Positions 1 to 5,376 of a DNA stretch of 5,376 bases are shown one piece after another. Origin of the DNA: Verrucomicrobiota bacterium (GTDB taxonomy: Bacteria; Verrucomicrobiota; Verrucomicrobiia; Opitutales; Opitutaceae); assembly GCA_030832235.1 (NCBI GenBank), contig JAURJO010000057.1, positions 1-5,376 on the forward strand, in the 5' to 3' direction. The position numbers were made by a program, and so were the translations under genes. A model generated the notes under the pieces. It ran no database searches and was not told the origin of the DNA. It saw only the letters and a program-made list of their open reading frames with translations. The first letter of the stretch is position 1. Each line of letters opens with the position of its first letter.

Positions 1-441
1 AACGCGGTCAACACCGTGCCCCAGACCTACGAAATCTCATACACGTACGCCAATGGCGTCGTGCTTGAGGTGAAATCCGACCAACCCTCGATCCGACTTG
101 AGGGCGACGCCGGCTGGGTGGGCAACAAAGGCTGGCTCGGCCGTCTCGAGGCGCACGACCTCGACGTGTTCCGCCGGCCCTACGATCCCGCCACGAGCAA
201 GATCTGGCGGAAGCGTCCGCACGAACACCGCGACTTCCTCGACTGCTTCCGCAACGGCCAGGCGCCCATGTACACCGCGGAGGCCCTGCACCGCTTGAGC
301 ACCACGCTGCACCTCGGCGCGATCGCGATGGAGCTGGGCCGCCCGCTGAAGTGGGATCCGGTGAAAGAGGAGTTCAACGACCCCGCCGCGAACGCCCTCC
401 GGAGCCGCCAGACCCGCAACGACTGGCGCCGCCGCGGGTGA
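1..441 (+). CDS. Gfo/Idh/MocA family oxidoreductase, C-terminal part (5' end outside window)
   Basis: The reading frame is open from base 1 and stops with TGA at 439-441, giving the last 146 residues of a larger protein. The visible part matches the C-terminal substrate-binding and dimerisation domain of Gfo/Idh/MocA NAD(P)-dependent sugar or inositol dehydrogenases. It has a beta-strand pattern ending in an 'ANGVVLEV' strand and a 'LEGDAGWVGNKGW' turn. It then has the family tail 'HEHRDFLDCFRNG', 'HRLSTTLHLGAIAMELGRPL' and 'KWDPVKEEF'. This tail is characteristic of the many paralogues in Planctomycetes and Verrucomicrobia. The Rossmann nucleotide-binding domain and the catalytic residues lie upstream, so substrate and cofactor cannot be assigned. 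A GTG at base 16 is only an internal codon. The end is basic (NDWRRRG). No hairpin with a T-run follows the stop. The family call is firm; the specific reaction is unknown. Confidence 0.88.
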   Translation, partial: NAVNTVPQTYEISYTYANGVVLEVKSDQPSIRLEGDAGWVGNKGWLGRLEAHDLDVFRRPYDPATSKIWRKRPHEHRDFLDCFRNGQAPMYTAEALHRLSTTLHLGAIAMELGRPLKWDPVKEEFNDPAANALRSRQTRNDWRRRG

Positions 442-548
442 AGGCCGGCTGGGTGGAGGTTGAGTCTTCAGCTTAATCTGGGAAGTTCGTTTGCAGAAGC
501 AGAGCCAAGCTCCTTCCAAGAGAGTCCCCATTTCGCGCTTTCTTTACT

Positions 549-573
549 GTGGCTGGCCCCTGGTGGGGCCGGC
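549..573 (+). repeat. REP-like hairpin 1 (GTGG head, plus orientation)
   Basis: Read on the plus strand, a GTGG head (549-552) leads into a 9-bp stem: 552-560 (GCTGGCCCC) pairs with 565-573 (GGGGCCGGC) around the loop TGGT. One pair is a T-G wobble. A short GT-rich head joined to an imperfect GC-rich palindrome is the layout of REP elements, the substrates of RAYT transposases, and a RAYT gene starts about 250 bases downstream. The head and stem start GTGGCTGG resembles GTAGCCGG of the second hairpin at 611-638 on the other strand. Only genome-wide copy number can confirm that it is a repeat. Confidence 0.55.
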
Positions 574-610
574 GAAGTCAGAAGCGCCTTCCGCGGACCT
601 TCTGTCGGAA

Positions 611-638
611 TAGGCCGGGGTCATCGGACCCCGGCTAC
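611..638 (-). repeat. REP-like hairpin 2 (GTAG head, minus orientation)
   Basis: On the minus strand this reads GTAG (638-635) followed by a palindrome. Bases 614-622 (GCCGGGGTC on the plus strand) pair perfectly with 627-635 (GACCCCGGC) around the loop ATCG. TA/TA pairs at 611-612/636-637 extend the stem past one bulged G at 613. GTAG followed by an imperfect palindrome is the classical REP architecture; in E. coli the RAYT protein recognises REPs carrying a 5' GTAG. The element faces away from hairpin 1, so the two heads point outward about 90 bases apart, like a BIME composite. The nearby RAYT gene strengthens the call. Copy number in the genome is unknown from this window. Confidence 0.65.
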
Positions 639-649
639 ATCAAAACACG

Positions 650-784
650 GTGCGGGTTGCGGGAACCGGACGACCCCCCTGAGGGCTAATCGCAGCCCTA
701 AATCTCCCGCGAATGGGGAGCTTTATCATCGAGCGAGATGCCTCCGTCGGGCCGTGGTGCCCTCTACCCGGAAACGGGCATAGG
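650..784 (+). other. Densely foldable leader upstream of RAYT gene
   Basis: The 135 bases before the RAYT gene contain consecutive short stems. AGGGCT/AGCCCT pairs 682-687 with 694-699. CTCCC/GGGAG pairs 704-708 with 716-720 and extends outward through A-T pairs to 700 and 724. GGGC/GCCC pairs 749-752 with 759-762. CCCG/CGGG pairs 767-770 with 775-778 and closes a GAAA tetraloop, a very stable RNA fold. Some pairings exclude one another: GGAG at 717-720 can instead pair with CTCC at 742-745 around the CATC/GATG stem, and TGCCC at 758-762 can pair with GGGCA at 776-780. This could be a structured 5' untranslated region controlling the transposase, or further REP-related DNA. It matches no riboswitch consensus I know, and short stems are common by chance in GC-rich DNA. 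Confidence 0.35.
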
Positions 785-825
785 TGGTGATCGTGGCTCA
801 GTCGTGGGGTGTTTGTCTCGGGCGC

Positions 826-1290
826 ATGGCGCTGCATCGGCATCTTCGCCGTCTCCGATGGGTACATGTGCGGGAGCCGGTTATCTTCATCACGACATGC
901 GTGGCCGGTCGCCGTCACTTACTCGCCAACCCGACGGCGCAAAGGATCCTGACGGAGGAATGGCGAGCGATGTCGGCCCGGCGCGGGTGGGCGGTCGGTC
1001 GTTACGTCGTCATGCCTGATCACGTGCATTTTTTCGTCCGCGCGCGCGGTGCGGATGCGGAGCCGCTTCAAACCGCGATCGGAAGGTGGAAGGAATGGTC
1101 GGCTCGCCGCATTGGACTCACCTCGGGACGGCCGGGGGGCCTCTGGCAATCAGAGTTCTTCGATCATGTGCTTCGCTCGGAGGAATCTCGCTCCGCCAAG
1201 TGGAACTATGTGCGCGAGAATCCGGTACGGGCGGGATTGGCGATGAACGCTGAGGAATGGCCCTACTCCGGCTTCATCGATTTTGAGTGA
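826..1290 (+). CDS. REP-associated tyrosine transposase (RAYT, Y1_Tnp/IS200-like)
   Basis: This is a single-domain HUH endonuclease of the IS200/IS605 TnpA-like superfamily, RAYT branch. These enzymes nick and rejoin single-stranded REP palindromes through a covalent phosphotyrosine link and are usually single-copy domesticated genes, not insertion sequences. The protein is 154 residues from the ATG at 826. It shows the N-terminal strand 'PVIFITTC', the metal-binding HUH motif 'MPDHVHFFV' with His66 and His68, and the C-terminal 'LWQSEFFDHVLRSEES' followed by 'KWNYVRENPVRAGL' with the likely catalytic Tyr128. The RAYT-typical 'WPYSGF' ends it. All key residues are intact, so it is probably active. 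GTG codons at 784 and 793 could also start it; 793 has an AGGTGG sequence at 782-787, whereas 826 has none, so the start is uncertain. No flanking terminal inverted repeats or target duplication are visible. Two REP-like hairpins lie upstream. Confidence 0.88.
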   Translation: MALHRHLRRLRWVHVREPVIFITTCVAGRRHLLANPTAQRILTEEWRAMSARRGWAVGRYVVMPDHVHFFVRARGADAEPLQTAIGRWKEWSARRIGLTSGRPGGLWQSEFFDHVLRSEESRSAKWNYVRENPVRAGLAMNAEEWPYSGFIDFE

Positions 1291-1376
1291 GAATGCCGTT
1301 CAGCTCGGAGTCCCTTGGCAAAACCATCGGATTTTCCGAAAAGGCGCCCCTATCGTTTAGAACCCCATTCCCAACC

Positions 1377-3680
1377 ATGCCCCGTCTCCTGTTGTTCATC
1401 GCTCTTATCGCATGCGCCGCGCTGCGCGCCGCCGAGCCCTCCCTCATCACCGTCGCCGACCTGCTGAAGCTGAAGCAGCTCGACGCACCCGCGCTGTCGC
1501 CCGATGGGCGCCGAGTCGTCTATGTCGTTAAATCCATCGAGCCACGTGCCGACACGCCGGGCGAATGGGACTACCGTACACACCTTTGGATCGCGGCAAC
1601 CGACGGATCCACCCCACCGCGCCAACTCACCTTTGGCGCCGGGAGCGACGGCGACCCGGTCTGGAGCCCGCAGGGAGACCGCCTCGCGTTCACGCGCTCC
1701 GCCGAACGCGGCCGGGGGCAGGTTTATCTATTGCCGCTCGACGGCGGCGAGGCCGCGCCGCTGACCAAGGCCGAGACCGGGGCGGTCCGGCCCCGCTGGT
1801 CGCCCGACGGAAAGCGCATGCTTTTCAGCTCCTCGCTCACTTCCGCGCAGGTGCGCGCCGCATTGGAGAAATCCGGCGCCGACGCCGCCCCCGGTTGGGG
1901 CACGGAGCGTCCGGGCCGGAAACCCAATGACACCAAGGCGCAGGCCTCCCGCGGGCGGGGCGCTGAAACGCCCGCGCGCAAGGGCGGCTCGACCAAAGGA
2001 TCGGGGGCGCGTGGTGGTGGTGGCGGTGGCAACGCGGCTCCCTCGTCGGCCAACGCCAACAGCGGCAGCGCCGAGGGCAACCCGCTCGCCGGTGCCGAAG
2101 GCACGCTCGCCGAGCGCCGTGAGTGGCTCGCGCGCAACGAGGCGGCGGGGGACCCACGGTTGCTGACGCGCCTCAACTTCCTCGATGAACGCGATCTCAG
2201 CCCCGACCTCACGTTCACGCATATTTTCGTGCAGGACGCCGAACCCGCGGCGACAGCGAAGGACCTCACTCCGGGTTACGTGAGCTACCAAGGCGCCGAA
2301 TGGACCCGCGACGGCGCGGCCATTCTCGCCAGCGGTCCGTCCCGCACGGACCAGCATCCCGACCGCGTGGAGACCTCGCGCCTCTATCGCATCGAGGCCG
2401 CGGGTGGCGGGGTCGGCGTGTTTCTGGAGATGGCGGGGTACAGCCTGGCGAATCCCCTCCCCTCGCCCGATGGAACCCGGGTCGCATTCACCGGGACGCG
2501 CGGGGAGTCGTTCGGTTACGCGCCCGCCGTTGTGGGTGTGGCGCCGGTCTCGGGCGGTGCCGGAGCGAAGCTGCTCACCGAGGCGCTCGACCGTAGCGCG
2601 AGTTCGCTCCGCTGGCGGCCCGACGGGTCGGAGATTCTTTTTGTCACTCCGGCCAATGGCGGTTTCCCGCTGCACGCCGTGTCGGCGGCGGGAGGAACGG
2701 TACGTCGCTTGACCAAGCGAAATGACGCCGGCGTGCGGGCCTTTGACGTCGGCCGCGAAGCCCTGGTGCAGGTCGTAACGGAACCGACCAACCCGGCGGA
2801 ACTGCACACCGGCGATAGCGCGGGATCGGCGACCAAACTGCTGACCCGTCACAACGCCGCCTGGATCGCAGGCCGCCAATTGGCCGCCTACGAGGAACAT
2901 TCGCTGAAGAACGACCGCGGGCTGGACGTGCAGTTCTGGACGATGCGACCCACGCGCACCACGCCGGGGAAAAAGCATCCCCTGCTGCTCCAGATCCACG
3001 GAGGGCCGTCGGCGATGTGGGGTCCGGGCGAGGAGTCGATGTGGTTCGAGTTCCAGTATTTCGCCGCGCGCGGCTTCGCGCTGGTGTTCGCCAACCCGCG
3101 CGGGTCGGGTGGCTACGGCGAGGCCTTTCAGCGCGCGAACCACCAGGACTGGGGCCGCGGGCCGGCCGCCGACGTGCTCGCGGCGGCGGACTTCGCGGCG
3201 CGGCAGGATTTCGTGGATCCGGCGCGGCAGGTCATCACCGGCGGTTCCTACGGAGGTTACCTCACCGCGTGGGTCATCGCGCACGACCAGCGCTTCAAGG
3301 CGGCGGTGGCGCAGCGCGGCGTTTACGATCTGCCGACGTTTTTCGGCGAGGGCAACGCGTGGCGCCTCGTGCCACGGGCGTTCGGCGGCCTGCCGTGGGA
3401 ACCGGAGACTCGCCGGATCCTCGAACGGGAGTCGCCGCTCACGCACGTCGCCGGCATCCGCACTCCCCTCCTCATCCAACATGGTGACAACGACCGCCGC
3501 ACCGGCTTCGTGCAGAGCGAGATGCTCTTTCGCAGCCTGAAGGTGCTCGGACGTGACGCGGAACTCGTGCGCTACCCGCGCGCGTCCCACGAGATGAGCC
3601 GCAGCGGCGAACCCCGCCAGCGTCTCGACAGCCTCGTGCGTTACGAGGAGTTCTTCCGCCGCTACGTCGGCGAGGAGTGA
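1377..3680 (+). CDS. Exported S9 family peptidase (prolyl oligopeptidase / acylaminoacyl-peptidase type)
   Basis: A 767-residue serine peptidase that likely cleaves short peptides after export. Residues 1-19 form a signal peptide (MPR, then a hydrophobic run to ALRAA); 'LIAC' ending at Cys13 also fits a lipobox, so a lipoprotein is possible. Residues of about 35-520 hold beta-propeller blades with repeated WSPDG-like motifs: 'ALSPDGRRVVYVV', 'VWSPQGDRLAFT', 'RWSPDGKRMLFSS', 'PSPDGTRVAFTG' and 'RWRPDGSEILFVT'. The C-terminal alpha/beta-hydrolase domain carries 'QIHGGPSAMWG', the nucleophile elbow 'GGSYGGY' (Ser624), 'HGDNDRR' (Asp706) and 'ASHEMS' (His738), so the triad is complete. A Gly/Ser/Ala-rich basic insert covers residues of about 173-242. 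The ATG at 1377 is chosen because the signal peptide follows at once; a GTG at 1287 would overlap the RAYT end and add 30 unlikely residues. No Shine-Dalgarno sequence precedes it. A weak TTGGCA at 1315-1320 has no good -10 partner. Substrate is unknown. Confidence 0.92.
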   Translation: MPRLLLFIALIACAALRAAEPSLITVADLLKLKQLDAPALSPDGRRVVYVVKSIEPRADTPGEWDYRTHLWIAATDGSTPPRQLTFGAGSDGDPVWSPQGDRLAFTRSAERGRGQVYLLPLDGGEAAPLTKAETGAVRPRWSPDGKRMLFSSSLTSAQVRAALEKSGADAAPGWGTERPGRKPNDTKAQASRGRGAETPARKGGSTKGSGARGGGGGGNAAPSSANANSGSAEGNPLAGAEGTLAERREWLARNEAAGDPRLLTRLNFLDERDLSPDLTFTHIFVQDAEPAATAKDLTPGYVSYQGAEWTRDGAAILASGPSRTDQHPDRVETSRLYRIEAAGGGVGVFLEMAGYSLANPLPSPDGTRVAFTGTRGESFGYAPAVVGVAPVSGGAGAKLLTEALDRSASSLRWRPDGSEILFVTPANGGFPLHAVSAAGGTVRRLTKRNDAGVRAFDVGREALVQVVTEPTNPAELHTGDSAGSATKLLTRHNAAWIAGRQLAAYEEHSLKNDRGLDVQFWTMRPTRTTPGKKHPLLLQIHGGPSAMWGPGEESMWFEFQYFAARGFALVFANPRGSGGYGEAFQRANHQDWGRGPAADVLAAADFAARQDFVDPARQVITGGSYGGYLTAWVIAHDQRFKAAVAQRGVYDLPTFFGEGNAWRLVPRAFGGLPWEPETRRILERESPLTHVAGIRTPLLIQHGDNDRRTGFVQSEMLFRSLKVLGRDAELVRYPRASHEMSRSGEPRQRLDSLVRYEEFFRRYVGEE

Positions 3681-3756
3681 AACGCGACCCGGCCCGCGCG
3701 GACGGAAAACAGAGTTGCCTCGCCGCCATCACGTACCCACGTTCCCGCCCCTTTCC

Positions 3757-3833
3757 GGACGCTTAGCTCAGTTGGTTAGAGCACCTGCTTCACACGCAGG
3801 GGGTCCGCGGTTCGAGTCCGCGAGCGTCCACCA
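3757..3833 (+). tRNA. tRNA-Val (anticodon CAC), CCA encoded
   Basis: All cloverleaf parts fit. The acceptor stem GGACGCT (3757-3763) pairs with AGCGTCC (3823-3829). The D arm is GCTC (3766-3769) with GAGC (3779-3782) around AGTTGGTTA. The anticodon stem is CCTGC (3784-3788) with GCAGG (3796-3800) around TTCACAC, giving anticodon CAC at 3791-3793. The variable loop has 5 bases. The T arm is CGCGG (3806-3810) with CCGCG (3818-3822) around TTCGAGT. The discriminator is A3830 and the CCA end is encoded at 3831-3833. It reads GUG valine codons, which are frequent in a GC-rich genome. It stands alone, 76 bases after the peptidase stop. A TTGCCT at 3715-3720 is a possible -35 element but the -10 region is poor. 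A hairpin follows directly. Confidence 0.97.
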
Positions 3834-3850
3834 TCCCTCTGCCTGAGGGA
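3834..3850 (+). terminator. Hairpin directly after tRNA-Val (3' trailer or terminator-like)
   Basis: TCCCTC (3834-3839) pairs perfectly with GAGGGA (3845-3850) around the loop TGCCT, and the stem begins at the base right after the encoded CCA. No T-run follows, so it is not a canonical intrinsic terminator. It may act as a trailer structure for 3'-end processing, or as a weak terminator together with the next hairpin. Confidence 0.45.
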
Positions 3851-3852
3851 CC

Positions 3853-3886
3853 CGACGACCGACCTGCTCAAGGCAGGTCGGTGTCG
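3853..3886. terminator. Long hairpin at the gltD end between convergent genes
   Basis: ACCGACCTGC (3858-3867) pairs perfectly with GCAGGTCGGT (3873-3882) around the loop TCAAG. Past a bulged G at 3857 the stem continues with CGAC (3853-3856) and GTCG (3883-3886), about 14 pairs in total. The gltD stop codon (TGA on the minus strand, 3868-3870) lies in the loop, and one arm encodes the last residues of the protein. There is no T-run on either strand, so termination would be atypical. Being symmetrical, it could act on both the tRNA transcript and the gltD transcript, as a bidirectional end or an mRNA 3'-end protector. Confidence 0.5.
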
Positions 3887-5352
3887 CCCATAAGGTAGCG
3901 GTCGCACTCGCGGGCCGCGCCGCGGCCCTCGTTGATGGCCCAGACGACAAGACTCTGGCCGCGGCGGCAGTCGCCGGCGGCGAAGACACCCTTCAGGCTG
4001 GTGGAGTACTTCTCGTGCTCGGCCTTGATGTTGGAACGGGCGTCGGTCTCGAGACCCATCTCCTTCACCAGCGCCTGCTCGGGCCCGAGGAATCCCATCG
4101 CGAGAAGGACGAGCCCGGCAGGGCGGGTCTGCTCGGTGCCGGGAACTTCCTTCGGCACGAACTGACCCTTCTCGTTCTTCTCCCACTTGATCTCGACGGT
4201 CACGAGCTCCTTCACGTTGCCCTGCGCGTCGCCGACGAACTTCTTCACCGTGGTGAGGTACACGCGCGGATCGGCGCCGAACTTGGCGGCGGCCTCCTCC
4301 TGGCCGTAATCGACCTTGAGGGTCTTGGGCCACTCGGGCCACGGGTTGTCGGCCTGCCGCTCCAGCGGCGGCTTCGGGAGGATCTCGATCTGCGCGACGC
4401 TGCGGCAGCCGTGGCGGATGGAGGTGCCGACGCAATCGGTGCCGGTGTCACCGCCACCGATGACGATGACGTCCTTGCCGCCGGCGTGGATCGGGCTGTG
4501 GGCCGCGCCGCCGTTGAGCACCGCCTTGGTGTTGGCGGTGAGAAACTCCATGGCGAAGTGGACGCCCTTGAGTTGGCGGCCCTCGATCGGGAGATCGCGC
4601 GGCTGGGTTGCGCCGGTGCAGATGACGGTGGCGTCGAACTCCTTGAGGAAGATCTGGGGCTCGACGTTCTCGCCGACGTTCGCGTTGCAGATGAACTTGA
4701 TGCCTTCCTTCTCCATCAGCCGGATGCGGCGCAGGACGACCTCCTGCTTATCGAGCTTCATGTTCGGGATGCCGTACATGAGAAGTCCGCCGGGACGGTC
4801 AGCGCGTTCGAAGACGGTGACGGTGTGGCCCGCCTTGTTGAGCTGGGCGGCGGCGGAGAGTCCGGCCGGGCCGGAGCCGATCACGGCGACCTTCTTGCCG
4901 GTGCGGGCACGCGGGGCCTCGGGCAGCACCCAGCCCTCGTCCCAGCCCTTGTCGATGATCGAGACCTCGATGTTCTTGATGGTGACCGGCGGGGCGTTGA
5001 TGCCGAGGGTGCAGGACCCCTCGCACGGTGCGGGGCACACGCGCCCGGTGAACTCGGGGAAGTTGTTCGTCTTGTGGAGCCGGTCGAGGGCCTCCTTCCA
5101 GAGTCCGCGGTAGACGAGGTCGTTCCACTCCGGGATGAGGTTGTTGATCGGGCAGCCGCTGGCCATGCCGCTGATCAGCTTGCCGGTGTGGCAGAACGGG
5201 ATGCCGCAATCCATGCAGCGCGCGCCCTGCTGGCGGAGTTTTTTCTCCTCCATGTGGTGGTGGAACTCCTTCCAATCCTTCACACGCTCGACGGGAGCGC
5301 GATCGACGGGGAGTTCGCGGAGGTACTCGATGAATCCAGTTGGCTTGCCCAT
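3868..5352 (-). CDS. gltD: Glutamate synthase [NADPH] small (beta) subunit
   Basis: GltD takes electrons from NADPH through FAD and passes them, via iron-sulfur clusters, to the large GltB subunit, which makes glutamate from glutamine and 2-oxoglutarate in cytoplasmic ammonia assimilation. The 494-residue product has the usual length. Near the N-terminus it has cysteines for [4Fe-4S] clusters: C46, C49, C54 ('CMDCGIPFCH'), C67, then C106, C110 and C114 ('CPAPCEGSC'). The FAD-binding motif 'VIGSGPAGLSAA' (glycines from 159) is followed by 'ERADRPGGLLMYGIPNMKLD'. The NADPH site is 'VIGGGDTGTDCVG' (GGGDTG 299-304), and the second FAD segment is 'GVFAAGDCRRGQSLVVWAI' (455-473). The ATG at 5350-5352 gives the expected MGKPTGFIEY start. 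The 24 bases visible upstream are pyrimidine-rich with no Shine-Dalgarno sequence. gltB often neighbours gltD and may lie beyond the window edge. It is convergent with tRNA-Val. Related GltD-like oxidoreductases exist, but the full pattern fits GltD. Confidence 0.95.
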   Translation of the reverse strand: MGKPTGFIEYLRELPVDRAPVERVKDWKEFHHHMEEKKLRQQGARCMDCGIPFCHTGKLISGMASGCPINNLIPEWNDLVYRGLWKEALDRLHKTNNFPEFTGRVCPAPCEGSCTLGINAPPVTIKNIEVSIIDKGWDEGWVLPEAPRARTGKKVAVIGSGPAGLSAAAQLNKAGHTVTVFERADRPGGLLMYGIPNMKLDKQEVVLRRIRLMEKEGIKFICNANVGENVEPQIFLKEFDATVICTGATQPRDLPIEGRQLKGVHFAMEFLTANTKAVLNGGAAHSPIHAGGKDVIVIGGGDTGTDCVGTSIRHGCRSVAQIEILPKPPLERQADNPWPEWPKTLKVDYGQEEAAAKFGADPRVYLTTVKKFVGDAQGNVKELVTVEIKWEKNEKGQFVPKEVPGTEQTRPAGLVLLAMGFLGPEQALVKEMGLETDARSNIKAEHEKYSTSLKGVFAAGDCRRGQSLVVWAINEGRGAARECDRYLMGDTDLP

Positions 5353-5376
5353 GGGGAAGAGGATTGGAGATCGGGA

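Larger units (their letters stand above)
442..825. other. Gene-free, hairpin-rich region between oxidoreductase and RAYT
   Basis: This stretch of about 380 bases has no convincing gene. Positions 442-545 are less GC-rich than the flanks and show no clear promoter or terminator. From 549 onward almost every 25-30 bases can fold: two REP-like hairpins (described separately), then short stems at 653-658/664-668, 682-687/694-699, 700-708/716-724, 727-730/737-740, 749-752/759-762 and 767-770/775-778. An open frame crosses it from a TTG at 460 to a TAG at 781-783, but its composition and lack of any recognisable protein pattern argue against coding. The region probably serves as REP substrate and as leader of the downstream transposase gene, which is an inference from position. 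Confidence 0.6.

Noticed and set aside
679..703. CTGA, stem, TAAA arrangement resembling part of a hammerhead ribozyme core
   Set aside because: The conserved core (CUGANGA and GAAA joining segments, plus a cleavage site on a third stem) is not satisfied.
460..783. A 107-codon open frame upstream of the RAYT, stopping just before GTG 784
   Set aside because: It starts with TTG, runs through both REP-like hairpins and the other stems, and has no recognisable protein pattern. It is better explained as open by chance.
784..1290. RAYT region as a complete insertion sequence
   Set aside because: No terminal inverted repeats, target duplication or accessory tnpB gene is seen; RAYTs are normally immobile single-copy genes with REPs as substrate.
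1287..1376. Upstream GTG start for the peptidase overlapping the RAYT stop
   Set aside because: It would put 30 non-hydrophobic residues before a good signal peptide; the ATG at 1377 is directly followed by it.
1728..3590. A 620-codon open frame on the minus strand opposite the peptidase gene
   Set aside because: It is antisense to a gene with an intact catalytic triad, signal peptide and propeller motifs. Its translation is rich in Arg, Gly and Ala with no domain pattern, as expected from GC bias leaving few stop codons.
3757..3833. tRNA-Val as an attachment site for an integrated element
   Set aside because: No integrase gene and no repeated copy of the tRNA 3' end is visible; normal housekeeping genes flank it.
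4316..5113. A 265-codon plus-strand frame opposite gltD
   Set aside because: It is a shadow of gltD, whose cofactor motifs are unambiguous on the minus strand.

Overview
The window is GC-rich, with coding regions close to two-thirds G+C by eye. The gene content suggests a member of the Verrucomicrobiota, most likely an Opitutus-like bacterium. The reasons are a Gfo/Idh/MocA oxidoreductase with the C-terminal region typical of Planctomycetes and Verrucomicrobia, a REP-associated tyrosine transposase (RAYT), an exported S9 peptidase, and gene starts with little or no Shine-Dalgarno sequence. This assignment is an inference from family resemblance, not the result of a search.

Layout. Positions 1-441 (+) hold the C-terminal end of a sugar-dehydrogenase-like oxidoreductase that begins upstream. 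Positions 442-825 form a gene-free stretch of about 380 bases. It contains two REP-like hairpins in opposite orientation (549-573 and 611-638) and then a run of short hairpins leading into the RAYT gene at 826-1290 (+). Positions 1377-3680 (+) encode a complete secreted prolyl-oligopeptidase-family (S9) serine peptidase with an intact catalytic triad. A complete tRNA-Val(CAC) gene with encoded CCA lies at 3757-3833 (+). It is followed by two hairpins, and then by gltD (3868-5352, -), the small subunit of glutamate synthase, which runs convergent to everything upstream. The window ends 24 bases before the gltD start codon, so its promoter or any gltB partner is outside.

How the parts relate. 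The oxidoreductase, peptidase, tRNA and gltD look like ordinary chromosomal housekeeping or catabolic genes with no evident common pathway. The RAYT and its REP-like hairpins form one functional unit: a domesticated IS200/IS605-like HUH nuclease next to the kind of palindrome such enzymes act on. It sits between two unrelated genes. That unit, with the densely foldable leader in front of the RAYT, is the most interesting part of the window. The second point of interest is the very compact junction between the tRNA and gltD, where the gltD stop codon lies in the loop of a long perfect hairpin.
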